The notes: generated by a model from the letters alone, not told the origin. A DNA stretch of 64,000 bases from Verrucomicrobium sp. (GCA_017849585.1 JAFIGT010000015.1:124001-188000); one strand, 5' to 3'; counted from the stretch's first letter, positions 28,214 to 37,924 are shown. Numbers and translations are program-made.

Positions 28214-30202
28214 TCAAGGAATGGGAGCTTTTTCCACCCGAGCTGCGGGGTTATCGGTCGTGTCGTCGAGATTCTGGTTGTTCACGACCATGCCATTATC
28301 CAGGGCATTGATCTTCTCGTTCTTGAGTCTGGTAAAGAGCAGCCGCATGTCGCGAAGGCCTCCCCAGGTAAACCATATGGCAGTGACGACGGCGAGGAAG
28401 ATGGGTAGTCCAATTCCATTGATGTGCCAGTAGAGTGACCACCAGGCGAGGGGCCATGGTGAGATCAAATTCCATGCGGTGACGATGCCGAAAAGTACAA
28501 AAAAGAAGAGACTGTAGAAGAAGAGTCCGCAGGCAATCCACTTGTCACTCCGACTGAAGTTTTTATCGATGCCGATCAGTTTCGACCAGGCGAATTTTGT
28601 AGATTCCGTATTTTCGGGGTTGGAAACCTCCTTGGCGTATCGGCCCCGGTGTAGCATGCGGTCCATGTTGTAGTCTTCCTTGCAGGTGAGCAGCGAGACG
28701 ACAATGTAGAGCGCTGCGGCGGTCAGGCAGGCGAGGAATGAGATTTGTTGCCCATTGAGTGGAAAACGATCACCGATGAATTGCCGGGCTAGTATGCCTC
28801 CGCCGGATAGGGTGGAGCCGGTGAGCAGGGCGACCCAGGCTCCGGCTGTCGTTCCTTTTTTCCAGTAGAGACCTCCAATGATGCAGGCTCCGGCACCGCC
28901 GACATAGATGCCCATGGTGACGATCCACCACATCTGAATGTACTCCATCTGATGGAAGAGACTACCGAAAACAAAGGCGAACAAGGCCACGCCGATGATT
29001 GAGAGGCGGAGCCAGCGGATGTGCTCCTTCGGGCTGAGCGGCTTCTTGCGCAACGGAATCAGAACATCCTGAATGAAAAGACTGCCCCAGGAGTGTAGGT
29101 GTGTGCCGTCCCCGCCAAAGACGCCCATTAAAAGAATCACGCAGAGCGCGCCCCGTATTCCCATTGGCAGCATGTGTTCTACCCCGATGGGAATGGTCAT
29201 CTGATTTTGCATTTTGATGTCAGCGATTCGGGAGATCTCCGCATGAGCCCCGCTGGCATGGGCGGCGAATTGGGGGTGAGCCAGAAACGTCATCGCGCAG
29301 ACGGCCAAGAGTGGAGTGATGGCCGCCTTGCCGAGTTCTCGCCATCGGGAGAGGATGCCTGCCATGCGGGATTCGTGAGCCGAGATGGCGGCGGAATTAA
29401 ACGCACTTTGGTTCTGCCATGCCATGGTGCCATAGACGGAAATGAACATGCCCATGAGGACGTACCAGAGATTGAAATTTTGATTGCCGAGCGAATCGAA
29501 CGGGTTCAGTAGCGACTGGCCAGCGGGACGATCTCCCAGAATTTGCGAGATATCCTGCCAGTCGAACAGATAGACGAGCCCGAATATAATGACGAGATAG
29601 AGCACCTGCGAGATCATGCCCTCCAGGCAGTCGGCCACCATGAGGGAGATCAGTCCACCGGAGAGTGTCATGAAAAGTGTGATACTCAGCAGAATTCCCA
29701 TGAGGAGAATTGGTGTAGACAAAGACCTGCCGAGAATGTCAACGGTGGGTGGAAGGTCGAGGATGTAGGTGAGAAAGCGAGCGCCCACCACAGGAATGAT
29801 GCCGAAATTGATTATGCCCGCTCCGAATCCAAGGAAGCCGGTGAAGACGCGAAAGGATTTGCTGTAACGAACTTCAAAGAATTGGGCCAAGGTCATCGCG
29901 CGGGTTTCGCGATAGCGGTAGATGACAAAACCGGTCAGGGAGATGATCAGGGCGAGTGGAGTTTGAAGCGTTTGCCAAAATCCAAGTGTGAAGCCGGCCT
30001 GAGACATGATTTCAAAACTGGCGACAAAAACCACCGCGCCTGCGCCCATTTCGCCCTTTGCGACGGTGAGCAAGTAGCGTCCAGCGTGACGACCTCCCGA
30101 GAGAAAATCGGCAACGCTGCGCATGAAGCGGCGGGTATAAAGAACGATACCCAGGATGAGAGTCAGGGGTATCGCCACCAGAATCCAGTCCAACCAATGC
30201 AT
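28214..30202 (-). CDS. Sodium:solute symporter (SSS family), mirror paralog
   Basis: This 662-residue transporter is co-linear with the symporter at 26139-28148: the same SVADFLSGGR and YRYRETRAMTLAQFFEVRYSK blocks, the same GDGTHLHSWGSLFIQDVLIPLR stretch (there GDSTHLHSWGGIFVQDVLVPLR) and matching C-terminal FTWGGL. It begins MHWLDWILVAIPLTL. It is the last gene of the minus cassette. An almost certain paralog within one locus suggests transport of related but different ligands, or gene duplication without divergence of role. Confidence 0.92.
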   Translation of the reverse strand: MHWLDWILVAIPLTLILGIVLYTRRFMRSVADFLSGGRHAGRYLLTVAKGEMGAGAVVFVASFEIMSQAGFTLGFWQTLQTPLALIISLTGFVIYRYRETRAMTLAQFFEVRYSKSFRVFTGFLGFGAGIINFGIIPVVGARFLTYILDLPPTVDILGRSLSTPILLMGILLSITLFMTLSGGLISLMVADCLEGMISQVLYLVIIFGLVYLFDWQDISQILGDRPAGQSLLNPFDSLGNQNFNLWYVLMGMFISVYGTMAWQNQSAFNSAAISAHESRMAGILSRWRELGKAAITPLLAVCAMTFLAHPQFAAHASGAHAEISRIADIKMQNQMTIPIGVEHMLPMGIRGALCVILLMGVFGGDGTHLHSWGSLFIQDVLIPLRKKPLSPKEHIRWLRLSIIGVALFAFVFGSLFHQMEYIQMWWIVTMGIYVGGAGACIIGGLYWKKGTTAGAWVALLTGSTLSGGGILARQFIGDRFPLNGQQISFLACLTAAALYIVVSLLTCKEDYNMDRMLHRGRYAKEVSNPENTESTKFAWSKLIGIDKNFSRSDKWIACGLFFYSLFFFVLFGIVTAWNLISPWPLAWWSLYWHINGIGLPIFLAVVTAIWFTWGGLRDMRLLFTRLKNEKINALDNGMVVNNQNLDDTTDNPAARVEKAPIP

Positions 30203-30297
30203 AAAATATCCTTCGAATAGGTACCGTATTCTCGATGTGGCTTAGTAAAAGAATGGCAGGGAATCGCGGACGGCTGTGGCGATTCTCCAACATCGTT

Positions 30298-31461
30298 CTA
30301 CACCGAGTCGCACTGCCTGCGGCGCATCGCTCCCCAGAGCAGAAGAACTCCCAGGCCCATGAGCGCCGGGATGTTCGGCTCGGGAACCACCGATACGGTG
30401 CCGGAAGTCAGAAAGGCGGAGGTATCCCACGAGAGGCCGTTGGAAAGTGCTGGCAGCAACAAATCTGACGAGACACTAAATCCGCTCGAATCCAGTGTGC
30501 CCCAGTCCAGCAGGTCAAAGCTGTCACCCAGTGCAAAGGTATAGGAGCTGGTCACTACAATCGATCCGTCGAGCGTCAATAGATTGCTCACGTCGATCTG
30601 GTCGAAACTTGAAATTCCGGTGATTTCCAGATTGGTGACATTGTTGCTGCCGAGGCTCAAGGCACCGGTGACTGTGAAGAGGGAAACTGCGGAAGCGCCA
30701 CCAACGTTCAGTGCGCTACTCGCGACACTCAATGTCTTGCCGGTTGCATTCACGGTACCCGAAGCGTTAACAGTTTGAGTCAGCGAGTAGGACGAGCCGC
30801 TGATGGCACTGATGTCCAGGGTGCCCGTGGAGGCGAGAGTCAAAGTCCCGGTCCCGAGGTTCCCCGAACCGGACAGCGCCAGCGTGCCCGCACTCACTAG
30901 CGTGCCGCCTGTATAGGAATTGGCGCCGGTCAACACCAGTCGGCCTGTGCCCGACTTTTGGAGCGTCACGAGGTTCGTGCTCGAAATCGGTCCATTGATG
31001 ATCACGGTTCCATTATCCGAATTGACGTTGACGCTCTGGGTCGAATTGGCCGCAGCACCCAAAACGATGGGGGCATCGATGGTGAAAGATCCGCTCGCGG
31101 GTGTGTAATTAATCGCGGCGCTGGTTCCCGTGGCAACGCTGCCCAAGGTCAGCACGGCGTTATTGGAGCTGGAGAGCGTGTAGCTTGCGGCGGTCGAGCT
31201 ATTGGCCGTGATTCGCGAGATGGACATCGAGGCACTCAGATTGGGGTTGGTGACTGCCGTGGTATTGAAGATCGCCACGTCGCCACCTGCGCTCGGAGTT
31301 CCCGTACCCGCCGTCCAACTGGTCGTACTGTTCCAGTCCGTCCCCGCGTTGCTCCAGGTATAGTTCGCGGCAGTCGACGATTCGAGTCCACCTAACAGCG
31401 TGGTCGAAAACAGCATGGCAAGAGTGAGATGTTTGCGGGAGGCTAGGATGAGTGTTTTCAT
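30298..31461 (-). CDS. Autotransporter-repeat PEP-CTERM protein
   Basis: A signal peptide precedes about 330 residues of Ser/Thr/Gly-rich beta-strand repeats. TGRLVLTGANSYTGGTLV plus SAGTLALSG is the autotransporter-associated beta-strand (PATR, TIGR02601) unit. The C-terminus has VVPEPNIP, a hydrophobic helix and RRR, a PEP-CTERM sorting signal. It is probably displayed at the surface as a beta-solenoid. It sits between the dehydrogenase and symporter genes of the minus cassette, in the place where the plus cassette has only a hairpin. A palindrome at 31550-31565 lies 89 bp upstream. Confidence 0.85.
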   Translation of the reverse strand: MKTLILASRKHLTLAMLFSTTLLGGLESSTAANYTWSNAGTDWNSTTSWTAGTGTPSAGGDVAIFNTTAVTNPNLSASMSISRITANSSTAASYTLSSSNNAVLTLGSVATGTSAAINYTPASGSFTIDAPIVLGAAANSTQSVNVNSDNGTVIINGPISSTNLVTLQKSGTGRLVLTGANSYTGGTLVSAGTLALSGSGNLGTGTLTLASTGTLDISAISGSSYSLTQTVNASGTVNATGKTLSVASSALNVGGASAVSLFTVTGALSLGSNNVTNLEITGISSFDQIDVSNLLTLDGSIVVTSSYTFALGDSFDLLDWGTLDSSGFSVSSDLLLPALSNGLSWDTSAFLTSGTVSVVPEPNIPALMGLGVLLLWGAMRRRQCDSV

Positions 31462-31549
31462 TTTGGTGGTGTGCCTGATAAGGCGATATTAATAATAACA
31501 ACCTTAAGGATGCTTTCTCAAGAGAGACTCGGATGGAAGCGATATCAGC

Positions 31550-31565
31550 GTTCCATTAATGGAAC
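31550..31565. promoter_or_regulatory. Candidate IclR operator, internal to the minus cassette
   Basis: GTTCCATTAATGGAAC is a perfect 16-bp palindrome in the 161-bp gap before the PATR/symporter genes. A 14-of-16 match (GTTCTATTAGTGGAAC) lies next to the IclR gene at 37909-37924, and both are followed by AGG. The TTCCA/TGGAA half-sites fit IclR-family operators. Confidence 0.6.
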
Positions 31566-31622
31566 AGGATAAGGGTGAGGTTTGATGTGGTTGTCCTGGG
31601 CTTTGGGGTAAAGGCTGGATGC

Positions 31623-32957
31623 TTAGATTAATTGGCTCAGCCGCTGACATTCCGGACGGAGATTGAACAGATCGGTGATCCGGACCGGGGCGCCGATTTT
31701 CATGGAGTGGTTGGCGGCTGCCCCCACCAATAGGGAGGCCGCTCCTTGTTCATGACCGGCATTGCGGCCGAGATGTTCCGGCGGCGGATTGGCTGAGAAT
31801 ATCTGCTCCTGGATGAGCGGATCGGCGCCGCCATGACCGCTCTCGGGCATGTGAACGGGAATTTCCTGAGGATCGGAGAAAAGATTTTGCAGTCGCAAGG
31901 AAGCGCCGCGCGAAGCATTTGGTTCGATTTTCAGTTCGCGATCCCCGGTAATAATATGCGCCGCGTGACGCTCGGCATACTCTAGGCGACCAGCGTCGCC
32001 GGAGATGGAGACGCGGAATCCTTCGCAGGGGCAGTAGGCGTTGAGCGAGTAGCTCAACATCGCTCCCGTGCGGTACCGGACGGTGGCGCTCATCGAGTCT
32101 TCTATGGTGATGCCGTCGCGGAAGACATTTTCATCCCGAAGATAACCGCTATCGGATTCTGCATCGCGGTAGAGTGCTTTGAGCGTCGGGTCGCCTTCCA
32201 GATTCATGCGGAACGGGTCTCCTTCCGATTCTGGAACTCCGGTATAGCGAGGATAACGGGTCAGGGCTTCCTGACCACGTGCGACGGCATTTTCTTTGCC
32301 GTAAAAAACGAGATTTCCCATGGCGAACACGGTTTCGGGAATGGCATCGATCCACCAATTGATGAGATCGAAATGATGCGTGGCCTTGTGGACGAGCAGG
32401 CCGCCGGAGAATTTCTTGTAACTGTGCCAGCGGCGGAAGTAATCGGCGCCGTGGGAGGTATTGAGCATATATTCGAAGTCGATGTGCTTCACCGTTCCGA
32501 TGGCTCCACTGGCAATAAGCTGTCGTACCTTGCTGGCGCCTGGAGCCCAACGATAGTTAAATGTCGTGCGCACACTGCGGCCTGTGCGCCGGACGGCTGC
32601 GTCGATGACGGCGAACTTTTCCGCATCGATCGTCAGTGGCTTTTCGGAAATGACATTGGCTCCGAACTCCAGGCTGCGCACGATGTAGTCGTGGTGCAGG
32701 TAATCGGGTACGCAGACGATAACTGTATCGGGGCGGCGCTCCTTGAGCATTACATCGAAATCCTCGGCGGCATAATCCGGAATCGGATCGATTCCATATT
32801 CACGAATCAAACGTTGCAGATGCCAGCGACGCCGGGTTGCGCTAAGATCGCAGAGGCCGACCAATTCGCTCGTGTCACGGTACAAGCCGGCAATGGGGTC
32901 AATAAACATCGGAATGCGTCCACCGGTTCCAACTACAGCGTATTTATGTTTCATCAT
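31623..32957 (-). CDS. Gfo/Idh/MocA-family oxidoreductase, mirror paralog
   Basis: This 444-residue protein is co-linear with the dehydrogenase at 24662-26071: YAVVGTGGRIPMFIDPIAGL, VISEKPLTI with the catalytic Lys, FNYRWAPGASKVRQLI, NTSHGADYFRRWHS and HKATHHFDLINWWID are shared nearly residue for residue. It is a cytoplasmic NAD(P)-dependent sugar dehydrogenase or related enzyme. It starts 4 bp after the prepilin-like gene ends, and the 161-bp gap after it holds the IclR-like palindrome. Confidence 0.92.
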   Translation of the reverse strand: MMKHKYAVVGTGGRIPMFIDPIAGLYRDTSELVGLCDLSATRRRWHLQRLIREYGIDPIPDYAAEDFDVMLKERRPDTVIVCVPDYLHHDYIVRSLEFGANVISEKPLTIDAEKFAVIDAAVRRTGRSVRTTFNYRWAPGASKVRQLIASGAIGTVKHIDFEYMLNTSHGADYFRRWHSYKKFSGGLLVHKATHHFDLINWWIDAIPETVFAMGNLVFYGKENAVARGQEALTRYPRYTGVPESEGDPFRMNLEGDPTLKALYRDAESDSGYLRDENVFRDGITIEDSMSATVRYRTGAMLSYSLNAYCPCEGFRVSISGDAGRLEYAERHAAHIITGDRELKIEPNASRGASLRLQNLFSDPQEIPVHMPESGHGGADPLIQEQIFSANPPPEHLGRNAGHEQGAASLLVGAAANHSMKIGAPVRITDLFNLRPECQRLSQLI

Positions 32958-32961
32958 GATT

Positions 32962-33639
32962 CTATTTGCGAATGTTGTTAAGGAGATCGTCGATCGAAAG
33001 GTCGGTCGTAGTCAGGGAAATGACGGCACCATCGGCGGTCAGGAGATTCATTTTGCTGTTGTGGCGCGCCTCCAGCCGAGCCTTGCCGCCATTTCCCTCG
33101 ATGCTGCCACTCAGGGCGTTGTAACCGGCTCCACTGCCTTCATGCTTGCTCTCAACCAGGAGCGCCGTTTGGGAGGGAGCGCTTAGGGTGAGGAAACGCG
33201 GTGGATTGGCCGTGGGCGAACCGCCGGTTAAATTCAAGGCGTAGGTGCGATAGGCTGGCACGGGATAGGTCGTTCTCCATGAGGGACAGATGAAAATACT
33301 TTTATCGCCGCGGTTCGGAAACTGAACGTTCAACTGGCGCATGATCAGTACTTGCCACGAAACGGAACTGCCGCTGGAGCCGCTGGCAGGATCGGGCTGG
33401 AGCGATAGGGGGAGCAAGCCGTTATTTTCCTGGGCATAGCCGTTCAGACCGAAATAGATCTGCCTCATATTCGACGAGCAGGTGGAGGTTTCGGCCAAAC
33501 GCCGCGCCCACTGGAGAAATGGCATCATCAGCGTGCTGAGTACCGCAATGATGGCCACCACCACCATAAACTCGATGAGGCCAAAGGCATTGGCTTGGCG
33601 GAAGGGGCGAGTGCGCAATATGGAGGGGGCGAAGTTCAA
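32962..33639 (-). CDS. Prepilin-like protein with H-X9-DG motif, mirror paralog
   Basis: The N-terminus carries a prepilin-type signal with a divergent motif (NA/FGLIEFM, Glu kept) and hydrophobic helix VVVAIIAVLSTLMMPF. The C-terminal RHNSKMNLLTADG fits H-X9-DG exactly. NMRQIYFGLNGYAQENNGLLP parallels the copy at 24017-24649, but the remaining sequence has diverged strongly. It overlaps the beta-helix B' gene by 4 bp. The retention of this gene in both cassettes argues for a role in the glycan system, perhaps building a short pseudopilus or anchoring the beta-helix proteins. Confidence 0.85.
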   Translation of the reverse strand: MNFAPSILRTRPFRQANAFGLIEFMVVVAIIAVLSTLMMPFLQWARRLAETSTCSSNMRQIYFGLNGYAQENNGLLPLSLQPDPASGSSGSSVSWQVLIMRQLNVQFPNRGDKSIFICPSWRTTYPVPAYRTYALNLTGGSPTANPPRFLTLSAPSQTALLVESKHEGSGAGYNALSGSIEGNGGKARLEARHNSKMNLLTADGAVISLTTTDLSIDDLLNNIRK

Positions 33640-34673
33640 GGGGCGCTCTGATCGAGAATTTGGGGTTTTTCTTCCTCCCAGGAAAAATTCTTGTCGATGA
33701 TGGCGGTTCTACGTTTGTTATCTTTGGCCGATTCCATGTAAGAGAGCCATTGGCGTGTGGTCTGTGCGGATTGATACACTTGAACATTCTTGAATCGGGC
33801 GATCACTCCAGCACGCATTGCCAATTGCGTCATGCCATTACCCCAGACTCGGACATTCTCCGCCTTCACGGTGCTTTCTCCTCCAAATCCCATGCCGATG
33901 CCGAGATTGTCGTGTAGATCGACCTGGCTCAGGATCGTATTGGTTTTTTGCCCATTAAGTACGCCATTGTCGTTTTCAAAAAAATCACCCTGCCGGATTT
34001 CGCTGTTTATGGTCTCGTGCGAGGAGAACCCTTCATCGAGATTCTGGCTGCCGGTAATATGTTCAAAGAGCAACTTGTCTCCGGTGCCGTGCAGATTGAA
34101 GCCGTCATTGAGGGACCCGGTGGCGGATAAATTCCGGTAGGTGTGATGAGAAACATTGAAAATGCGGACAACAAAGAGTCGCGTGGAAATTTCCCATCCC
34201 TCCGGAGATGTCCCGGGAGCGAGTGTCAGTCGACCGAGATTACTATCATAGGAAATTCCACCGGTGAATTGCCCGGTCGCTGCATCCTCGAGAACCCGCT
34301 TGCCTTGGTGCCGCAGTACGAATGGATATTTCACCTTGGCCACGGCCGTCTGCGTGCCATCGGCGTCTGCGGTAAAAACAAGAGGGTCGAATCCGGTGAT
34401 TTCATTGCCATTGCCTTCGATCACAATCGGGGCCGCTTCGGTGCCCGAAGCCGCAATGAAAAGTGGCTCCCGATACGGTCCGCTTCCCGAGGCAATCCAC
34501 AGCGTATCTCCGGGCTTCAAAGTCTGGACTGCTTCCCGCAAGGTGGCGAATGCCTTGGGATTCTTCGGATCGACTGTTACCCGGTGCGAGTCCGAATCGG
34601 CGGCGAAGCAAGGCAGGGTAACCGCAAACATTCCTGCGGCGACAATCATCCGATAAGTGTAGAAACACTTCAT
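33636..34673 (-). CDS. Secreted right-handed beta-helix protein B'
   Basis: This 345-residue protein has a signal peptide (YRMIVAAGMFAVTLPCFA) and then directly the beta-helix domain (AFATLREAVQTLKPGDTLWI, then GPYREPLFIAASG). LNDGFNLHGTG, NLDEGFSSH and FFENDNGVLN align with protein B at 22290-24020, but the roughly 200-residue N-terminal domain of that protein is absent. It overlaps beta-helix A' upstream and the prepilin-like gene downstream by 4 bp each (ATGA). Exact activity unknown. Confidence 0.75.
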   Translation of the reverse strand: MKCFYTYRMIVAAGMFAVTLPCFAADSDSHRVTVDPKNPKAFATLREAVQTLKPGDTLWIASGSGPYREPLFIAASGTEAAPIVIEGNGNEITGFDPLVFTADADGTQTAVAKVKYPFVLRHQGKRVLEDAATGQFTGGISYDSNLGRLTLAPGTSPEGWEISTRLFVVRIFNVSHHTYRNLSATGSLNDGFNLHGTGDKLLFEHITGSQNLDEGFSSHETINSEIRQGDFFENDNGVLNGQKTNTILSQVDLHDNLGIGMGFGGESTVKAENVRVWGNGMTQLAMRAGVIARFKNVQVYQSAQTTRQWLSYMESAKDNKRRTAIIDKNFSWEEEKPQILDQSAP

Positions 34674-36427
34674 GGTGCAATTTGATCTGGGTCGATAACA
34701 ACATCCATTGAATTGTCGACGTTGATCGGCTTGTCCGTCGTGAGCTTGTAAGTGGAGCCTGCCCCGGGGCGGCTTTTAAGATTGGCCTTGCGAATAGTGT
34801 TGCCGGTTACCTTGACGTCGCGACTTTGATTGATATGAATGGCGGAGCCGCCGCTTTCCTCAATTCGGTTTTTTTCGATCACGATTTTCTGGTGGCGCAT
34901 TTCCGGCAGCGGAGCCGAAGGCGTTTCTCCCCGATGAAAGATTGAAATGGCGCCGGGCGCATAAACCCCGGCTCGCTGCATGCACGGATCGAAACCGCAG
35001 CGGGATACAGTATTATTGCGGATGATCACATCATGAACCCAGCCTGCCTCCCGGGCAAAGGTGAATTCTGGACCAATGCTGATACCCGACTGTTTGGTGC
35101 TCTCAATGACATTATTTTCCACCAATCCGGAAGAGCTCATCAAGCGCAGGCCACGTCCCCGGTGATCGTGAAAACGGCTGTTGCGGATGATGTAATTCGG
35201 CCCGGCAATCGCGGGAATTTCGAGAAAGTCTCCGGCTTTGATCGCCAGAGGTGCGGCCAGATCGAGTTGATAGACGGTCACCTTGCCTGTTACGACCGCG
35301 CTCGATTTCCAGATCTGGGTGGCTTGCTTCACGTATTCATCGGGAGTGTGTGGTTTGACGGCAAATTGAGTCACCTTGCCGCGTCCCTTTACGTCAAAGG
35401 AATTGCTGTCCAGTCCCAGTGCCTCGTCTCCCGGTTTGATGATGGAGTCGAATCCTTCCGCGGGATAGGGACGCAGGAGATAGAGTGTATTCCCCTCGAC
35501 CTTTGCCACGTAAAAAGCGATTCCGTGTAGATTCACTCCGTCGTCTGCCATAAAGGAGAAATCGCAATTATCGATAATCGCCCCGGTTCGCGCGTAGGCA
35601 TAATTCAAGCCATCTGCGGAGGTGGATAGTAAACGCGGGATCGTCGCTCCAGGCGGTAGCGGGCCGCGTTCGATTTTATAGCGGAAAAAGTTTTCCCCAT
35701 CCATGTAGCGGCACACCACGGCGATCGATGGAGCGCTCCAAAAAGTGAGATTTTCCAAACGGACGCCCTGCGATCTCTGGATACGAATGCCGCGCGAATT
35801 GCGAAAATCCAGCGCGAGGTAATCACCCGGCGAAATCGAGGAGAACTCTTCTCGCTTTTCCTTGGCGAAACGCAGCATGCCCTGTCGCGGAGTCAAAGCT
35901 TTCGCCTCCGTGGCGTACAGATCGGGAGCATCTGTTTTCCAGGAAAGTGTTTTAGGTGAGAATACGTGGGCCCGCCCCTTGAGAAAGAGCGGTTCGAGGT
36001 CGCGGTACCCATCATGCACGGTGAAAGTTACTTCGCACGTGGCTGGGTCTACTTTTTCAACCGTGCCCTGAGTGAAGGGAAGGGGATCGAAGTCAATGGT
36101 GAATCCGCGCAGCACCAGCTCCGTGCAATCCTGTGCGAGGATGCCGCCATCGAGTAGATTTGTGAAAATCAATGTCGCTCCGGTGCCTTCTAGTGTTACT
36201 CCAGAAAGTCCCTTGAGTTGCAGCCCCTTGGCCAATCGATGTTCCCCTGGTGGCAAGACAATCTTTTTTTCCCCGCGACTGATCGCTTCGTTGATCAATA
36301 ACTGTAAATCCGCTGCGGTCGCAGGCAAGAGGAGCGCCGCAAAGCAAAAGAAGACGGTGAGGAGTTTTGTGAAGGAATGCAATGGCAGCAACCCAGACTT
36401 TCTGAGTGCGAGATTATTAGTATTCAT
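34670..36427 (-). CDS. Secreted right-handed beta-helix protein A', GH110-like
   Basis: At 585 residues it equals the length of its mirror paralog. It has a signal peptide ending near LLPATAAD, then a beta-helix with the GH110-like blocks LSTSADGLNYAYA and FSFMADDGVNLHG, and FHDHRGRGLRLMSSSG. The paired Asp and the Asp in TSAD are all kept, so both copies may be active. The GH110 assignment is inferred from motif layout only. It sits 32 bp behind the FAD oxidoreductase and overlaps the B' gene by 4 bp. Confidence 0.75.
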   Translation of the reverse strand: MNTNNLALRKSGLLPLHSFTKLLTVFFCFAALLLPATAADLQLLINEAISRGEKKIVLPPGEHRLAKGLQLKGLSGVTLEGTGATLIFTNLLDGGILAQDCTELVLRGFTIDFDPLPFTQGTVEKVDPATCEVTFTVHDGYRDLEPLFLKGRAHVFSPKTLSWKTDAPDLYATEAKALTPRQGMLRFAKEKREEFSSISPGDYLALDFRNSRGIRIQRSQGVRLENLTFWSAPSIAVVCRYMDGENFFRYKIERGPLPPGATIPRLLSTSADGLNYAYARTGAIIDNCDFSFMADDGVNLHGIAFYVAKVEGNTLYLLRPYPAEGFDSIIKPGDEALGLDSNSFDVKGRGKVTQFAVKPHTPDEYVKQATQIWKSSAVVTGKVTVYQLDLAAPLAIKAGDFLEIPAIAGPNYIIRNSRFHDHRGRGLRLMSSSGLVENNVIESTKQSGISIGPEFTFAREAGWVHDVIIRNNTVSRCGFDPCMQRAGVYAPGAISIFHRGETPSAPLPEMRHQKIVIEKNRIEESGGSAIHINQSRDVKVTGNTIRKANLKSRPGAGSTYKLTTDKPINVDNSMDVVIDPDQIAP

Positions 36428-36459
36428 GAGCTTTTGGGGAGTCCTCGAAATGAAAATGG

Positions 36460-37845
36460 CTACGATACCGAAAACAACGCGGCAGATACCGCCTCCGAAC
36501 GCTTTTCAAACGGAAAGAGACGCTCCAGTTTTGGTGCGCCGATTGCGGCGCGCGCCGCATCCATCCGGGATCGAATTTCGCTTCCGGTAATGTCGTGTAA
36601 ACGCTTGCCTTTCCGGTATGCCAGGGCTGCTGCCGTTCCAGCCGCTTCGCCAAGACCCATGCAGGTGGGCATGACGCGAAAACTGCCGGCCGCTTCGTGC
36701 GTGGCGCTGATGCAGCGTCCTGCAGCGGCGATATTTTCAAGCGCGACAGGGAGCTGGCATTCCCATGGAATTCCATACACATGCCCGTCACGTGTGCTTT
36801 CAAACTGGGTGCCGTGTCCGTCTGGATCGTGCACATCAATTGGATAGGCGCATAACATGACGGACGATTCGGGGATGACTCGGGCCCGGACTGCTGATTC
36901 TGTCAATGTGGCGCGACCGGTAATCCGACGCGATTCACGCACACCGATCTGGGGACCGGTTTGCAACAGGAAGGATTTTTCAAATCCGGGCACGGAACTT
37001 TGAAAAAGCGAAAGTATTTCCCGCGCCTGCCGCCTGCCTTCGATTTCGGCCTGAGACGTTTCAACGGGATTGCAAGAGTTCAATCCTGTGATGCGCGTTC
37101 CATTAATGACGACTCGTGTTGGATCGGTCGGCAGCGACCAGAACATCGCAATATTTTCCCGCGGGACTGTCCACTTTCCGCTGGCCCGAGCGCGGGCAAT
37201 TTCGGCGGAAAGGCTGTCACCCTCAGTGGCGTATCGACCTCCCACCAGGCGATGTCCGGCGGCCTTCCAGACGGCAGGTCGAAAGCCGCCCAGTTGAACC
37301 ACCATCGACATCGGTTGCGTTTTTCCGTCCATACGACGACCGTGGGTCATCTCTGCTCCAGCCAGCGCGCACGCATCTCCATCGCCTGTGGCATCAATAA
37401 TAAAGCGGGCGCGGATGCGAGTGATAGCCCCTTTCCCGACGAAGCTCGCCACCCATCCGTCTTTTCCCTGCGTGACGGAAGAGAGAAGAAGATGATAGAG
37501 AAGCGTGACCGGGGAATTCAGGAGGGCCGATTCCATCGTGTGTTTAACGATTTCTGGATCAAAAAAATCAGCCTGCGCCAGTGCGTCATAATAATGGCCG
37601 TTCAGCTTTTCCTGCATCTGGACAAATTCCCGGTAAACCGAGGCTGAGAGGTCTACCTGATTTGCTCGGTGATTAAGGTAACAACTCAAACCCGCTGCCG
37701 TTCCCATTCCTCCGAGAAAGCCATGCCGCTCAACCAAGATTGCCGGACATCCCTCTCTGGCTACCGCGCGGGCCGCACCGTATCCGGCGGGACCGCCCCC
37801 AATGATCAGACAGGACGTTTCCATTTCGTGGCAGGCAAGCTTCAT
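36460..37845 (-). CDS. FAD-dependent oxidoreductase (FAD_oxidored family), paralog
   Basis: The N-terminal CLIIGGGPAGYGAARAVA is the FAD-binding motif, and DATGDGDACALAGAEM with GRRMDGKTQPMS matches the PF12831 family. Residues GRCISATHEAAGSFRVMPT near the C-terminus parallel GRCLSATHEALSAVRVMAN of the oxidoreductase at 1513-2901. It is the first gene of the minus cassette, has no counterpart in the plus cassette and faces the IclR gene. A 14/16 match to the IclR-like palindrome lies 64 bp upstream. The substrate is unknown. Confidence 0.88.
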   Translation of the reverse strand: MKLACHEMETSCLIIGGGPAGYGAARAVAREGCPAILVERHGFLGGMGTAAGLSCYLNHRANQVDLSASVYREFVQMQEKLNGHYYDALAQADFFDPEIVKHTMESALLNSPVTLLYHLLLSSVTQGKDGWVASFVGKGAITRIRARFIIDATGDGDACALAGAEMTHGRRMDGKTQPMSMVVQLGGFRPAVWKAAGHRLVGGRYATEGDSLSAEIARARASGKWTVPRENIAMFWSLPTDPTRVVINGTRITGLNSCNPVETSQAEIEGRRQAREILSLFQSSVPGFEKSFLLQTGPQIGVRESRRITGRATLTESAVRARVIPESSVMLCAYPIDVHDPDGHGTQFESTRDGHVYGIPWECQLPVALENIAAAGRCISATHEAAGSFRVMPTCMGLGEAAGTAAALAYRKGKRLHDITGSEIRSRMDAARAAIGAPKLERLFPFEKRSEAVSAALFSVS

Positions 37846-37908
37846 GTAAATATAATGTCCCCAGTCTGACTGCGTAACAAGTGCCGTCCGGGGGCAGAGG
37901 CCACTTCC

Positions 37909-37924
37909 GTTCTATTAGTGGAAC
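37909..37924. promoter_or_regulatory. Candidate IclR operator between IclR and FAD oxidoreductase genes
   Basis: GTTCTATTAGTGGAAC differs at two positions from the perfect palindrome at 31550-31565 and is likewise followed by AGG. It lies in the divergent intergenic region 37846-37975, where a regulator could control both its own gene and the minus cassette. Confidence 0.6.
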
